Shown one piece after another: positions 1 through 7,324 of a DNA stretch of 64,000 nucleotides. Source of the stretch: Pedobacter steynii. Its GTDB lineage: Bacteria > Bacteroidota > Bacteroidia > Sphingobacteriales > Sphingobacteriaceae. Numbering within the stretch: the first letter of the stretch is position 1; each line of letters begins with the position of its first letter. The position numbers and the translations under genes are program-made. Below the pieces are notes generated by a model. The model was given only the letters and a program-made list of their open reading frames with translations, was not told the DNA's origin and searched no databases. The stretch is taken from the NCBI RefSeq assembly GCF_900103665.1, contig NZ_FNGY01000003.1:1-64000 (forward strand). Direction: 5' to 3'.

Positions 1-146
1 GTTGATTCGATCTCGATATCGATCGTTCCACCATACACTCCGGAAGAAGGTCTTCCTTTTGCATCTACATCACGGTTTAGGGAATAGGCACAGTGGAGTA
101 CATCATACTCCTTGCCCGAAAAGTCTAATCTTGCTTTGAAAGCCAT
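1..146 (-). CDS. tssD: Type VI secretion tube protein TssD (Hcp), 5' end only
   Basis: The minus strand starts with ATG at 146 and runs off the window edge, so only about 48 N-terminal residues are visible. They begin MAFKARLDFSGKEYDVL and contain SLNRDVDAKGRPSSGVYGG, a stretch I recognise as the conserved N-terminus of the Bacteroidota T6SS tube protein TssD (Hcp-like). The family stacks as hexamers into the inner tube fired by the T6SS. The sheath, baseplate and effector genes would lie outside the window, so I cannot tell whether this copy belongs to a full locus or is an orphan. Confidence 0.85.
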   Translation of the reverse strand, partial: MAFKARLDFSGKEYDVLHCAYSLNRDVDAKGRPSSGVYGGTIDIEIES

Positions 147-513
147 AACTTTTTATTTTAGGGTTTGCTATTAATTAACTATAAATGACACATCAAAAAT
201 TCTGCCATTTTTACGTTAAAATCAATACGATATAAAAAAAAGATAAAAATATACTTAAAGTACTTTCAAAGAGGATTATTTTTAAATTAAAACTAATTTA
301 TTCGCATATATATTCTTCAGTGTATGGATTACCAAACAAAGTCATCGATGGCTAAAAGTGGTTCCGAAGAATGGAAAAGCAGAAATATTTCCGGTCGTTT
401 TCTTTTTAAGACGGCAGACTCAGTTATCTGTCTTATTTCCTGTACTGTTAGCTACCGGATGCCATTTCGATTTATTTAAAAGGCTTCCCCACCTTCTTCT
501 TATCTTTACCGAC
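147..513. other. AT-rich intergenic region, 367 bases
   Basis: This stretch separates the divergent tssD and histidine phosphatase genes. It is strongly AT-rich, with long A and T runs near 200-300, and must hold the tssD promoter. I could not pick a convincing TTG-N20-TAnnTTTG pair on either strand. The frame upstream of the phosphatase ATG stays open back to a GTG at 358, but that part reads as unlike protein. Confidence 0.5.
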
Positions 514-1083
514 ATGAACATTACTTTCATTAGGCATTCAAAAGTTGATTTCAAATGGAAAACCTTTTATCATTCCAAGGATTTTGATTTGGCTTGCGGA
601 GCCTACGATCATGCGCCTACCTTAACCTCCGGAAGCTTAAAGCTGAACGGAAAAAGCGTGTACATCAGCGAGCTGAAAAGAGCAGAAGAAACCGCTCATG
701 CTTTTCTCATTGGAGACAAAGAACTGATCAGGACAGCTTTGCTGAATGAAATCCCCCTGAACTCTTTTATCGACACCTCCCTTAAATTACCAACTATCAT
801 CTGGATGATTGCCGGCCGGCTGCAATGGTATTTCAATTCTTCGAGACAGGCAGAAGTTCGGGAAAAGTCTAAATTGCGGATCAGCCATTTTCTAGACCTT
901 CTGGAAAAGAAAAATGAAGATTGCACCATTATCGGACATGGCTTTTATTTTGCGCAAATGATGACCGAGATCAAAAAAAGAAAGGCCTCAGGCCATACCG
1001 GAAAAAGAATACACAATGAGGAGATCAGAACATTTACTTTACATCAGCTTCCGGGCGCAGGTACAGACCAATTTCCGCAATAG
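514..1083 (+). CDS. Histidine phosphatase superfamily protein
   Basis: The 189-residue product starts MNITFIRHSKVDF. The RHS at residues 7-9 is the phosphohistidine motif (R-H) of the histidine phosphatase (phosphoglycerate mutase-like) superfamily, and IIGHGFY near residue 140 holds the second catalytic His. A Glu-containing segment (ELKRAEETA) fits the acid/base region. I chose ATG 514, not the upstream GTG 358, because the catalytic motif normally sits within the first 10 residues and the extra 52 residues look noncoding. The substrate cannot be told; small cytoplasmic phosphatases of this class act on sugar phosphates or phosphoproteins. Its 3' end overlaps the convergent fucosidase by 50 bases. 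Confidence 0.7.
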   Translation: MNITFIRHSKVDFKWKTFYHSKDFDLACGAYDHAPTLTSGSLKLNGKSVYISELKRAEETAHAFLIGDKELIRTALLNEIPLNSFIDTSLKLPTIIWMIAGRLQWYFNSSRQAEVREKSKLRISHFLDLLEKKNEDCTIIGHGFYFAQMMTEIKKRKASGHTGKRIHNEEIRTFTLHQLPGAGTDQFPQ

Positions 1084-2593
1084 CAGGCTGAAGCCTGGAA
1101 GAAAGAATGGTTAACCTTAATTCTTTTGCCTTTACAGAAGGGAAACGCAGTAAACGTTTATAGCCGATGGTAGTTCCTTCTGTTACTTTTTTCCAGGTAT
1201 TTCCCTCTTTATATTGCAGTACAAATTGCTCTACCCGTTGTCCTATTTGTAAGTTTTCCTGAAGCAGCAACAGGTTAAATTTATGATCTTTATCCAGTTG
1301 GAACTCCATCACCAGGTTTCCATCCGCCTTTCCTGTTTTCCAGTAAGAGCTATCTTTTCCATCAAACAACAGGTTTGTCTTTTTTGCGGTGCTGCCCTTT
1401 AGTGTTGCCGGCTTCAGCAGATTATTTTCAAAGGTCTCCTCCAGTTGTTTCCTGAATCCTTTTAAAGCATTTACATCACTATCATTGATCTTTCCTTTTT
1501 TATCAGGTGGAATATTTAACAACAAGACTCCGTTTCTACCTACTGAACTATAATAGATGTCCATCAATTTCTCCGGCGTTTTCACTTTGGTGTCCTCTGC
1601 CGGATGGTGGAACCATCCCGGACGGATCGACACATCTATTTCTGCAGGATACCATACCAGACTTTTTGCTTTGGCAATTTTCTCCCTGCTCCCCAGGTCA
1701 TTGGACATAAGGTCTCGCGGTGCGAAATCTGCGTCCTTTTGAGAGTTTGCAGCGATTGCTTCAGGGATCATCTGATCCCCTGGAACCACACTCCATTCCG
1801 TTTCCCTTCCGTATCCCGTTTCTGTGCCTACCCACCTTACATCCGGTCCGGAAACCGCAATTGTAGCTAAGGGCTGCAGTTTACGGATCAGGCTATACCA
1901 ACGGCTATATTCATAGACCTGTTTTTTTCCTGTTGGTCCTTCCCCGTTCGCACCATCAAACCAAACTTCATCGATCTGTCCATATTGTGTCAGCAGCTCC
2001 GTCAGCTGATTGATGAAATAATCATTGTATTGCATGCTTCCAAAATATGGAGAATTGCGGTCCCATGGAGAAAGGTAAATTCCAAACCCAATACCAAACG
2101 CTTTACAAGCTTCGGCGACTTCCTTTACGATATCTCCTTTTCCTCCTTTCCATGGACTATTTTTAACAGAATGTTCCGTGAATTTACTTGGCCACAGACA
2201 GAAGCCATCGTGGTGTTTAGCGGTCAGAATGACTTGTTTAAAGCCGGCATCTTTACAAACCTTTACCCACTGACGGGCATCAAGTTCTTCAGGGTTAAAT
2301 ATTTTTGGATCTTCGGTACCGTCGCCCCATTCTTTATTCGTAAACGTATTGATTCCAAAGTGAATGAAAGCAGTCAATTCCAGCTGTTGCCATCTGAGTT
2401 GTCGCGGGGAAGGCGTTACATTTGCTGCTTTTCTGATGATATCGGCTTCTTTGTCTGCCGGACTGATTTTTACGTAATTCTTATCTGTAAATAGCTGCGC
2501 TGTTCCTCTTTGCGGTAAGCCAAGAGCGATGATACAACCAACAATAAACGTTAAGCGATGGCAAGCTTTGCCTTTTAGAAAATTTATCTCCAT
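1034..2593 (-). CDS. Secreted alpha-L-fucosidase, GH29, with C-terminal F5/8-like domain
   Basis: The 519-residue protein has a signal peptide ending near GTAQ (residues 30-33), then the GH29 barrel from about residue 60 to 400. WFDG at 211-214 gives D213 as the expected catalytic nucleophile, and the preceding AFIHFGINTF and AKHHDGFCLW segments are typical GH29 substrate-pocket strands. The last ~130 residues look like a discoidin (F5/8 type C) beta-sandwich. It would release terminal alpha-L-fucose from glycans in the periplasm or outside. ATG 2593 was preferred over ATG 2707 because it puts the signal peptide at the N-terminus. It stands alone, without SusC/SusD genes nearby. Confidence 0.88.
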   Translation of the reverse strand: MEINFLKGKACHRLTFIVGCIIALGLPQRGTAQLFTDKNYVKISPADKEADIIRKAANVTPSPRQLRWQQLELTAFIHFGINTFTNKEWGDGTEDPKIFNPEELDARQWVKVCKDAGFKQVILTAKHHDGFCLWPSKFTEHSVKNSPWKGGKGDIVKEVAEACKAFGIGFGIYLSPWDRNSPYFGSMQYNDYFINQLTELLTQYGQIDEVWFDGANGEGPTGKKQVYEYSRWYSLIRKLQPLATIAVSGPDVRWVGTETGYGRETEWSVVPGDQMIPEAIAANSQKDADFAPRDLMSNDLGSREKIAKAKSLVWYPAEIDVSIRPGWFHHPAEDTKVKTPEKLMDIYYSSVGRNGVLLLNIPPDKKGKINDSDVNALKGFRKQLEETFENNLLKPATLKGSTAKKTNLLFDGKDSSYWKTGKADGNLVMEFQLDKDHKFNLLLLQENLQIGQRVEQFVLQYKEGNTWKKVTEGTTIGYKRLLRFPSVKAKELRLTILSSRLQPAIAEIGLYLRPEADVK

Positions 2594-2828
2594 GATCTGT
2601 CCGGTATTAAGCGCCATTAAATAAGCTGAAGGCACCTTTTCAAAGAAAGGGCGAATTTCATTTATAAGATTGGCGTTAATTGCCAAAATGTTAAGCTTTT
2701 TTGGCATTTCCCTGAAGATCCGGCCGTATGAAAGTACGTTTGATGTTGTTATCGAATTTCATCATTTAGAGAAAAACAAGTACCAAGTGACTCTTATCAA
2801 TATAATATGCAGGAGACTAAAACTTACA

Positions 2829-3458
2829 CTAGGACTTCTTCGGTTCTCTTTTAGAAAGTTCAGAACCAAAAACCTTATCCCACAAATCGGAAGTCACGCC
2901 ATAACCCTTGGTCGCATCATCGTAATGGTGTAACATGTGGTGTTGTTTTAACTTTTTCCAGAAGGGGGCGGTAAATTTTGCATGATGCAACATGTAATGG
3001 GTCATGTCATACACAAGATAACCAAATATGAATCCGCAAAAGAAGCCGTCCAGCATACTTACCGGAACAAAGGCCCGGAAAAGAAAATAAAAAGCCGTAG
3101 CTAAAGGAATGCTTGCTGATGGCGGCATCACTAACCTGTGTGCATCGTTCGGATAATCATGATGTACCCCATGAAAGATGAAATGAATTCTTTTGCCCCA
3201 TTCCGACTTTGGATAAAAGTGAAACACAAAACGGTGCATCACATATTCGATTAAAGTCCAGACAAAAAGGCCAAGCAAAATCTGTCCCACTGCGGTAAGC
3301 GGACTGTTGATCACAAATGATTGCCAGCAAAAATATCCGATCACGGGAATGAATACGATTAAAGGGACAAAATACGGAACCTTAGACAACCCCTCTAATA
3401 ATGAGCTCTTAAACATTCTAACAGATTCGGACGAATTGGATATGTAATTCTTTTTCAT
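2829..3458 (-). CDS. Fatty acid hydroxylase superfamily membrane protein (FA2H-like)
   Basis: The 209-residue integral membrane protein carries the His-box pattern of the fatty acid hydroxylase/sterol desaturase family: HRFVFH, then HFIFHGVHHDYP, then HYMLHH and QHHMLHHYDD, which together bind a di-metal centre. Hydrophobic spans occupy about residues 30-75 and 105-140. Spacing and order resemble fatty acid 2-hydroxylase, which in sphingolipid-making bacteria would 2-hydroxylate N-acyl chains; the sphingolipid role is inference. A TAnnTTTG element sits at 3481-3488, just upstream. Confidence 0.8.
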   Translation of the reverse strand: MKKNYISNSSESVRMFKSSLLEGLSKVPYFVPLIVFIPVIGYFCWQSFVINSPLTAVGQILLGLFVWTLIEYVMHRFVFHFYPKSEWGKRIHFIFHGVHHDYPNDAHRLVMPPSASIPLATAFYFLFRAFVPVSMLDGFFCGFIFGYLVYDMTHYMLHHAKFTAPFWKKLKQHHMLHHYDDATKGYGVTSDLWDKVFGSELSKREPKKS

Positions 3459-3480
3459 TAGGATGAACTTTTGCGAAAGA

Positions 3481-3488
3481 CAAACTTA
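3481..3488 (-). promoter_or_regulatory. Candidate -7 element of the fatty acid hydroxylase gene
   Basis: On the minus strand this reads TAAGTTTG, a perfect match to the Bacteroidota -7 consensus TAnnTTTG, 22 bases before the start codon. No TTG was found at the usual spacing of 20, so the match rests on the -7 element only. Confidence 0.4.
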
Positions 3489-3568
3489 TGCAGGATTCGT
3501 TAAAATTTAATTTTCCAATAATAGTTATGAAATTATCATGACATTCTTAAAGATACAAAAAAGTTATT

Positions 3569-3614
3569 TCTTACGATATGGTAAGATTTCGCAGAAACCT
3601 AAGCCGTAATTTTG
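3569..3614 (+). promoter_or_regulatory. Promoter with inverted repeat ahead of the VOC/hydrolase/pirin operon
   Basis: TAATTTTG at 3607-3614 matches the Bacteroidota -7 consensus and would start transcription near 3620. In place of a -33 TTG there is a perfect inverted repeat, TCTTAC-N6-GTAAGA (3569-3586), covering the -33 region. That position suits an operator for a repressor or activator of the downstream operon; which regulator binds is unknown. Confidence 0.5.
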
Positions 3615-3636
3615 TGTTGTAATTAATAATTGAGCA

Positions 3637-4572
3637 ATGAAAAACGAAATTTTAGGTATTCATCACATTACCGCCATCGCAGGAAACGCAAAAAAGAATT
3701 ATGATTTTTACACCCGGATATTGGGATTAAGGTTAGTTAAAAAAACAGTTAATTTCGATGATCCCCATACTTACCATTTCTATTACGGAGATGAACACGG
3801 AACTCCGGGAAGCATTTTGACTTTCTTTCCATGGGAAGGAATCGGAACCGGCAGAAGAGGCACCAGACAAGTCACTGAAATTGGCTACAGTGTACCTGCA
3901 GGGAGTCTTGATTTCTGGCAAAACAGATTAGAAAAAAACAACGTTATCTATAATAAACCTGCGGTAAAATTCGGAGAAAGGTATTTGACCTTCCTGGATC
4001 CGGACGGATTAAAATTTGAATTAACAGAAGCAAAAACTCCGGATAGCAGGGTACAATGGGAAACTAAAGAAGTCAGCAAAGAAAATGCGGTTCATGGATT
4101 CCACCACATTACCATTACAACGAATAAAATGGAAGCTACTGCAGCTATTTTAACGCATGTATTGGGTTATCGTTTACAGGAAACTGAGGTGAACCGGTCC
4201 CGCTTCATTACTGACAAGGTAGAACATGCGGCAATTGTAGATCTGGTAGAGGCTCCCGGAGAAGCTGTCGGACATGTTGCCGGTGGTTCGGTACACCATG
4301 TTGCCTTCCGCGTTAAGGACGAGGAAACGTTGATGTATTTCAGGGATAAGATTGTGGCGCTGGGCTTGAACATCACCGAAAAGATTGACCGTAATTATTT
4401 CTATTCTTTATACTTCCGTGAACCGGGAGGCGTACTTTTTGAACTGGCAACCGACAATCCGGGTTTCACTGTTGATGAGTCTTTAGAAGAATTGGGCAGC
4501 AACCTTAAATTGCCTGCGCAATACGAAAGCAACAGGGTAATGATTGAAGGCATTTTACCAAAATTAAGCTAA
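3637..4572 (+). CDS. Ring-cleaving dioxygenase, VOC superfamily (MhqO-like)
   Basis: The 311 residues hold two vicinal-oxygen-chelate modules, starting at IHHITAIAG (about residue 8) and FHHITITTN (about 155). The metal ligands can be seen as H in the N-terminal HH of the modules, VHHVAFRV near 220 and the Glu of VLFELATD near 265. The family includes Fe-dependent extradiol dioxygenases and MhqO of Bacillus, which opens hydroquinone-type rings. It is the first gene of a four-gene run (gaps 1, 21 and 3 bases) with a hydrolase and a pirin, a set known from quinone and electrophile resistance operons. Start ATG is unambiguous. Confidence 0.82.
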   Translation: MKNEILGIHHITAIAGNAKKNYDFYTRILGLRLVKKTVNFDDPHTYHFYYGDEHGTPGSILTFFPWEGIGTGRRGTRQVTEIGYSVPAGSLDFWQNRLEKNNVIYNKPAVKFGERYLTFLDPDGLKFELTEAKTPDSRVQWETKEVSKENAVHGFHHITITTNKMEATAAILTHVLGYRLQETEVNRSRFITDKVEHAAIVDLVEAPGEAVGHVAGGSVHHVAFRVKDEETLMYFRDKIVALGLNITEKIDRNYFYSLYFREPGGVLFELATDNPGFTVDESLEELGSNLKLPAQYESNRVMIEGILPKLS

Positions 4573-4573
4573 T

Positions 4574-5200
4574 ATGTATATACACCAGAAAAACATCATC
4601 ACGGCCGGAATTCCAATGGAAAGCGCAGATAAAGCCATTGTATTTTTACATGGCCGTGGCGCTTCTGCGGCAGACATCATCCAATTAAATCAACATTTAA
4701 AGGTAACTGACGCCGCTTTATTTGCCCCTCAGGCAAGCAACCACAGTTGGTATCCTTATGGGTTTATGGCACCGGAAAAGGAAAATCAGCCTGCACTGGA
4801 TTCCGCTTTGGAACTGATCGATGACCTGGTTGCTGAAATTGTTGCCAATAGAATTCCCTTAAACAAGGTGTTTTTTGCCGGCTTTTCTCAGGGCGCCTGT
4901 CTGACTTTGGAATACATCAGCAGGAACGCAGCCCGGTATGGTGGAGCTATTGCTTTTACCGGTGGCCTGATTGGCGAGACTATTGACCGCTCTAAGTATA
5001 CAGGCGATTTCATGCAAACCCCTGTATTCATCAGCACTGGAAATCCTGACCCTCATGTTCCGGTATCCAGAGTGGAAGAAAGCGGAGCAATCCTGAAGGA
5101 AATGAACGCAGATGTACAGGTAAAGATTTACCCTGGAAGGGTACATACCATTAGTAACCAGGAACTGGAACTGGCCCGAAAAATGGTATTTCATTTATAA
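4574..5200 (+). CDS. Alpha/beta hydrolase, phospholipase/carboxylesterase type (MhqD-like)
   Basis: The 208-residue protein has the esterase oxyanion strand FLHGRGAS, nucleophile elbow GFSQGA (S105), acid D159 in NPDPHVP and H191 in RVHTIS, a complete Ser-Asp-His triad. Length and order match the phospholipase/carboxylesterase family (Pfam Abhydrolase_2), which includes Bacillus MhqD. It begins one base after the dioxygenase stop, so the two are almost surely cotranslated. No signal peptide; cytoplasmic. Hydrolysis of a ring-cleavage product or a thioester adduct is inference from context. Confidence 0.82.
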   Translation: MYIHQKNIITAGIPMESADKAIVFLHGRGASAADIIQLNQHLKVTDAALFAPQASNHSWYPYGFMAPEKENQPALDSALELIDDLVAEIVANRIPLNKVFFAGFSQGACLTLEYISRNAARYGGAIAFTGGLIGETIDRSKYTGDFMQTPVFISTGNPDPHVPVSRVEESGAILKEMNADVQVKIYPGRVHTISNQELELARKMVFHL

Positions 5201-5221
5201 AAACCTCATCAATATAAGATT

Positions 5222-5938
5222 ATGGCACAGACGATATTACATAAAGCCAATACCCGCAACATTGCAGATCATGGCTGGCTAAAAAGTTTTCAAACCTTTA
5301 GCTTCGGAATGAATTATGATCCTGAACGTGTACAATTCGGTGCATTAAGGGTACTAAACGACGATGTTGTAGATGGGGGAATGGGATTCGGAGAACATCC
5401 GCACGACAATATGGAGATCATCTCCATTTCCCTGGAAGGCTCATTACAACATGAAGACAGCATGCAAAATGTGGCCATTATTGAACCGGGAGAGATACAG
5501 GTGATGAGTTCCGGAACAGGAATCTATCATAAGGAATTCAATAAAGACCCCGCCCAGCCGGTAAAATTCCTCCAGATCTGGCTGTTTCCGAATCAAAGAA
5601 ATGTGAGCCCACGGTATCAGCAAAAACGCTACGATACTTTGTTAAAGCCAAATGAATTCACCGAGATTTTATCTCCGGAAAAGGAGGCTTCTGGTGTCTG
5701 GATCTATCAGGATGCCTGGTTTCATATCGGTAAATTTAAAGCCGGGGTTAAACTGACACATACTTTAAAAAACAAAGAAAACGGCATTTATGTCTTTGTG
5801 ATCAAAGGCTCATTAAAAATAAACGAACAGGAATTAGAAGAACGGGATGGTTATGGCTTATGGGAAACCGGATCAATTGATGTGGAAACGCTAACAGGTG
5901 CAGAAATTTTGTTGATGGAAGTTCCTATGAATTATTAA
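5222..5938 (+). CDS. Pirin family bicupin protein (YhaK/YhhW-like)
   Basis: The 238 residues begin with the pirin-type segment DHGWLKSFQTFSFG and contain GFGEHPHDNMEIISI followed by LQHEDS, giving the cupin metal ligands (two His of HPHD, a His and a Glu further on). Members of this family have been shown to have quercetinase activity in E. coli; the natural substrate is usually unknown. Third gene of the electrophile-type operon. Confidence 0.85.
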   Translation: MAQTILHKANTRNIADHGWLKSFQTFSFGMNYDPERVQFGALRVLNDDVVDGGMGFGEHPHDNMEIISISLEGSLQHEDSMQNVAIIEPGEIQVMSSGTGIYHKEFNKDPAQPVKFLQIWLFPNQRNVSPRYQQKRYDTLLKPNEFTEILSPEKEASGVWIYQDAWFHIGKFKAGVKLTHTLKNKENGIYVFVIKGSLKINEQELEERDGYGLWETGSIDVETLTGAEILLMEVPMNY

Positions 5939-5941
5939 GTC

Positions 5942-6247
5942 ATGAAAAAGATAGAAATTCTAGTGGTATGTTGTCATCCGGAGATTTCAGCAACCATTAT
6001 CCGATTAATCGACAAAGGGGAAGGAATGACTGGAACTGCGGTTACCTCTCCGGAGGAAGCCATAACCAGCTTTGCTTCCAGGCCTTATGAACTTGTGCTA
6101 ATTGGCGCCGGTTTAGCGCCGGAAGTGGAACAGCAGCTGGAAGCTGAGCTGAAAAAGCAACGTCCGGAGATCCCTGTAGTTTATCATTTTGGAGGCGGAA
6201 GCGGATTGCTGTATACAGAGATCAGGCGGGCATTAAACAAGAATTGA
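5942..6247 (+). CDS. Small receiver-like protein lacking the phospho-acceptor Asp
   Basis: The 101-residue product starts KKIEILVVCCHPEIS and has the alternating beta-alpha pattern of a response-regulator receiver domain, with YELVLIGAGL where receivers have xxxLLDxxLP, and a C-terminal IPVVYHFGGG in the place of the beta-5/beta-6 region. The phospho-acceptor Asp position is Gly or Ala and the acidic pocket after beta-1 (DD) is CC/H. It follows the pirin stop by 3 bases. It could be a pseudo-receiver or only a Rossmann-like small protein; function unknown. Confidence 0.6.
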   Translation: MKKIEILVVCCHPEISATIIRLIDKGEGMTGTAVTSPEEAITSFASRPYELVLIGAGLAPEVEQQLEAELKKQRPEIPVVYHFGGGSGLLYTEIRRALNKN

Positions 6248-6561
6248 TCTTTCTTCGCGATAAAGCCTGAGATTTCGCCTTCTGTTTCTAAATGATTTCC
6301 CCCGCATAGGAGGCCTTTGCGTCGTTTGGCTTTTATTCCAGAAACTGAAAGAAAAATCAGTTCTGATCAGAAGAAGATTAAGCGTAAAATTTAGCAGTTG
6401 CTCGTGAGAGACACCAGTTGGCCCTATAGGCTTAAGATGCCGATAAACAGGGAGTAATGTTTTTTTATTGTATTATCTTGAGGTTTAGCATCTTTAAATG
6501 CCTGATTTTTCGTTATTTTGAGTGTTATTAGTACACCGGGTTATCTTTATACAAATCCTAC
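6248..6561. other. Intergenic region, 314 bases, before the pentose-phosphate operon
   Basis: No convincing coding frame, tRNA or terminator was found. Just before the next gene, TTTTG (6516-6520), 21 bases and TATCTTTA (6542-6549) resemble a promoter, but transcription would then start only about 6 bases before the ATG. The GC-richer middle (about 6290-6440) has no clear long hairpin by eye; a small RNA cannot be excluded. Confidence 0.35.
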
Positions 6562-7314
6562 ATGCCTGAAGAACAGAAAAACAGCAATATTTTATCCATC
6601 GATATAGGTGGAACGAGCATCAAAGCATGTATTTTAGACCCTAAGGGTGAACAGCTTTCTGAGTTTAAAAAACTTCCCACTCCCAAAAACTCCAGTCCGG
6701 AGGAAGTCATCAAATCTATTAAGGAACTGGTTGGGACACTAGACCTTCCTTTCGAGAAAATTTCTATTGGCTTTCCCGGTTATGTAAAATGTGGCGTTGT
6801 ACAAACTGCACCAAACCTTGCAAAAAACAAGTGGACCAATGTAGACCTGGCTCAACAGATCAGCGATACCTTCGGAAAACCAGTCCGCCTGATCAATGAT
6901 GCAGATCAGCAGGCACTTGGAATTGTATCCGGAAAAGGTTTTGAGATTGTCTTTACCGTGGGAACCGGTTTCGGTACTGCCCTGGTATTCGACGGAGACC
7001 TGCTCCCCCATCTGGAACTGGCGCATCTTCCGATCACCAAAACCAAGGATTACGATGACTATCTGGGCAATAAAGCTTTTGAAAAACAAGGAAAAAAAGA
7101 ATGGAATGAACGCCTGGAACGCGTGATTGAAATTTACAAAACCGTATTTAACTACGATACCCTATATATCGGTGGTGGCAACTCCAAAGAGATTAATTTC
7201 CCATTAGACCATAACATCAAACTGGTTTCCAATAAAGACGGAATCAAGGGCGGTGCAAAATTATGGGACCTGGAGGAGAAATTTCATGTATTCACCACAC
7301 ACCCTAAAAAATAA
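6562..7314 (+). CDS. ROK-family sugar kinase, polyphosphate-glucokinase-like
   Basis: The 250-residue protein begins ILSIDIGGTSIKA (phosphate-1 motif), has GFPGYVKCG and LINDADQQALG (catalytic Asp), VGTGFGTAL (phosphate-2) and LYIGGGNS (adenosine/ROK motif). DGDLLPHLELAHLP aligns with the glucose-binding ExGH region of polyphosphate glucokinases, and the CxCGxxGCxE zinc motif of other ROK kinases is absent, as in that subgroup. It sits 10 bases before gnd in an operon with zwf and pgl, so making glucose 6-phosphate for the pentose-phosphate path is the likely job. Use of polyphosphate or ATP cannot be decided by eye. Confidence 0.72.
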   Translation: MPEEQKNSNILSIDIGGTSIKACILDPKGEQLSEFKKLPTPKNSSPEEVIKSIKELVGTLDLPFEKISIGFPGYVKCGVVQTAPNLAKNKWTNVDLAQQISDTFGKPVRLINDADQQALGIVSGKGFEIVFTVGTGFGTALVFDGDLLPHLELAHLPITKTKDYDDYLGNKAFEKQGKKEWNERLERVIEIYKTVFNYDTLYIGGGNSKEINFPLDHNIKLVSNKDGIKGGAKLWDLEEKFHVFTTHPKK

Positions 7315-7324
7315 ATAGCAGATA

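Noticed and set aside
358..513. Open frame from GTG 358 extending the histidine phosphatase by 52 residues
   Set aside because: The RHS motif belongs at the very N-terminus in this family and the extension has no protein-like or signal-peptide character.
2594..2707. Upstream ATG for the alpha-L-fucosidase
   Set aside because: It would bury the signal peptide about 40 residues inside; ATG 2593 places it at the start.
6248..6561. A 6S-like or other structured RNA before the pentose-phosphate operon
   Set aside because: No long closed stem with a central bubble could be found by eye, so there is not enough support for an RNA gene.
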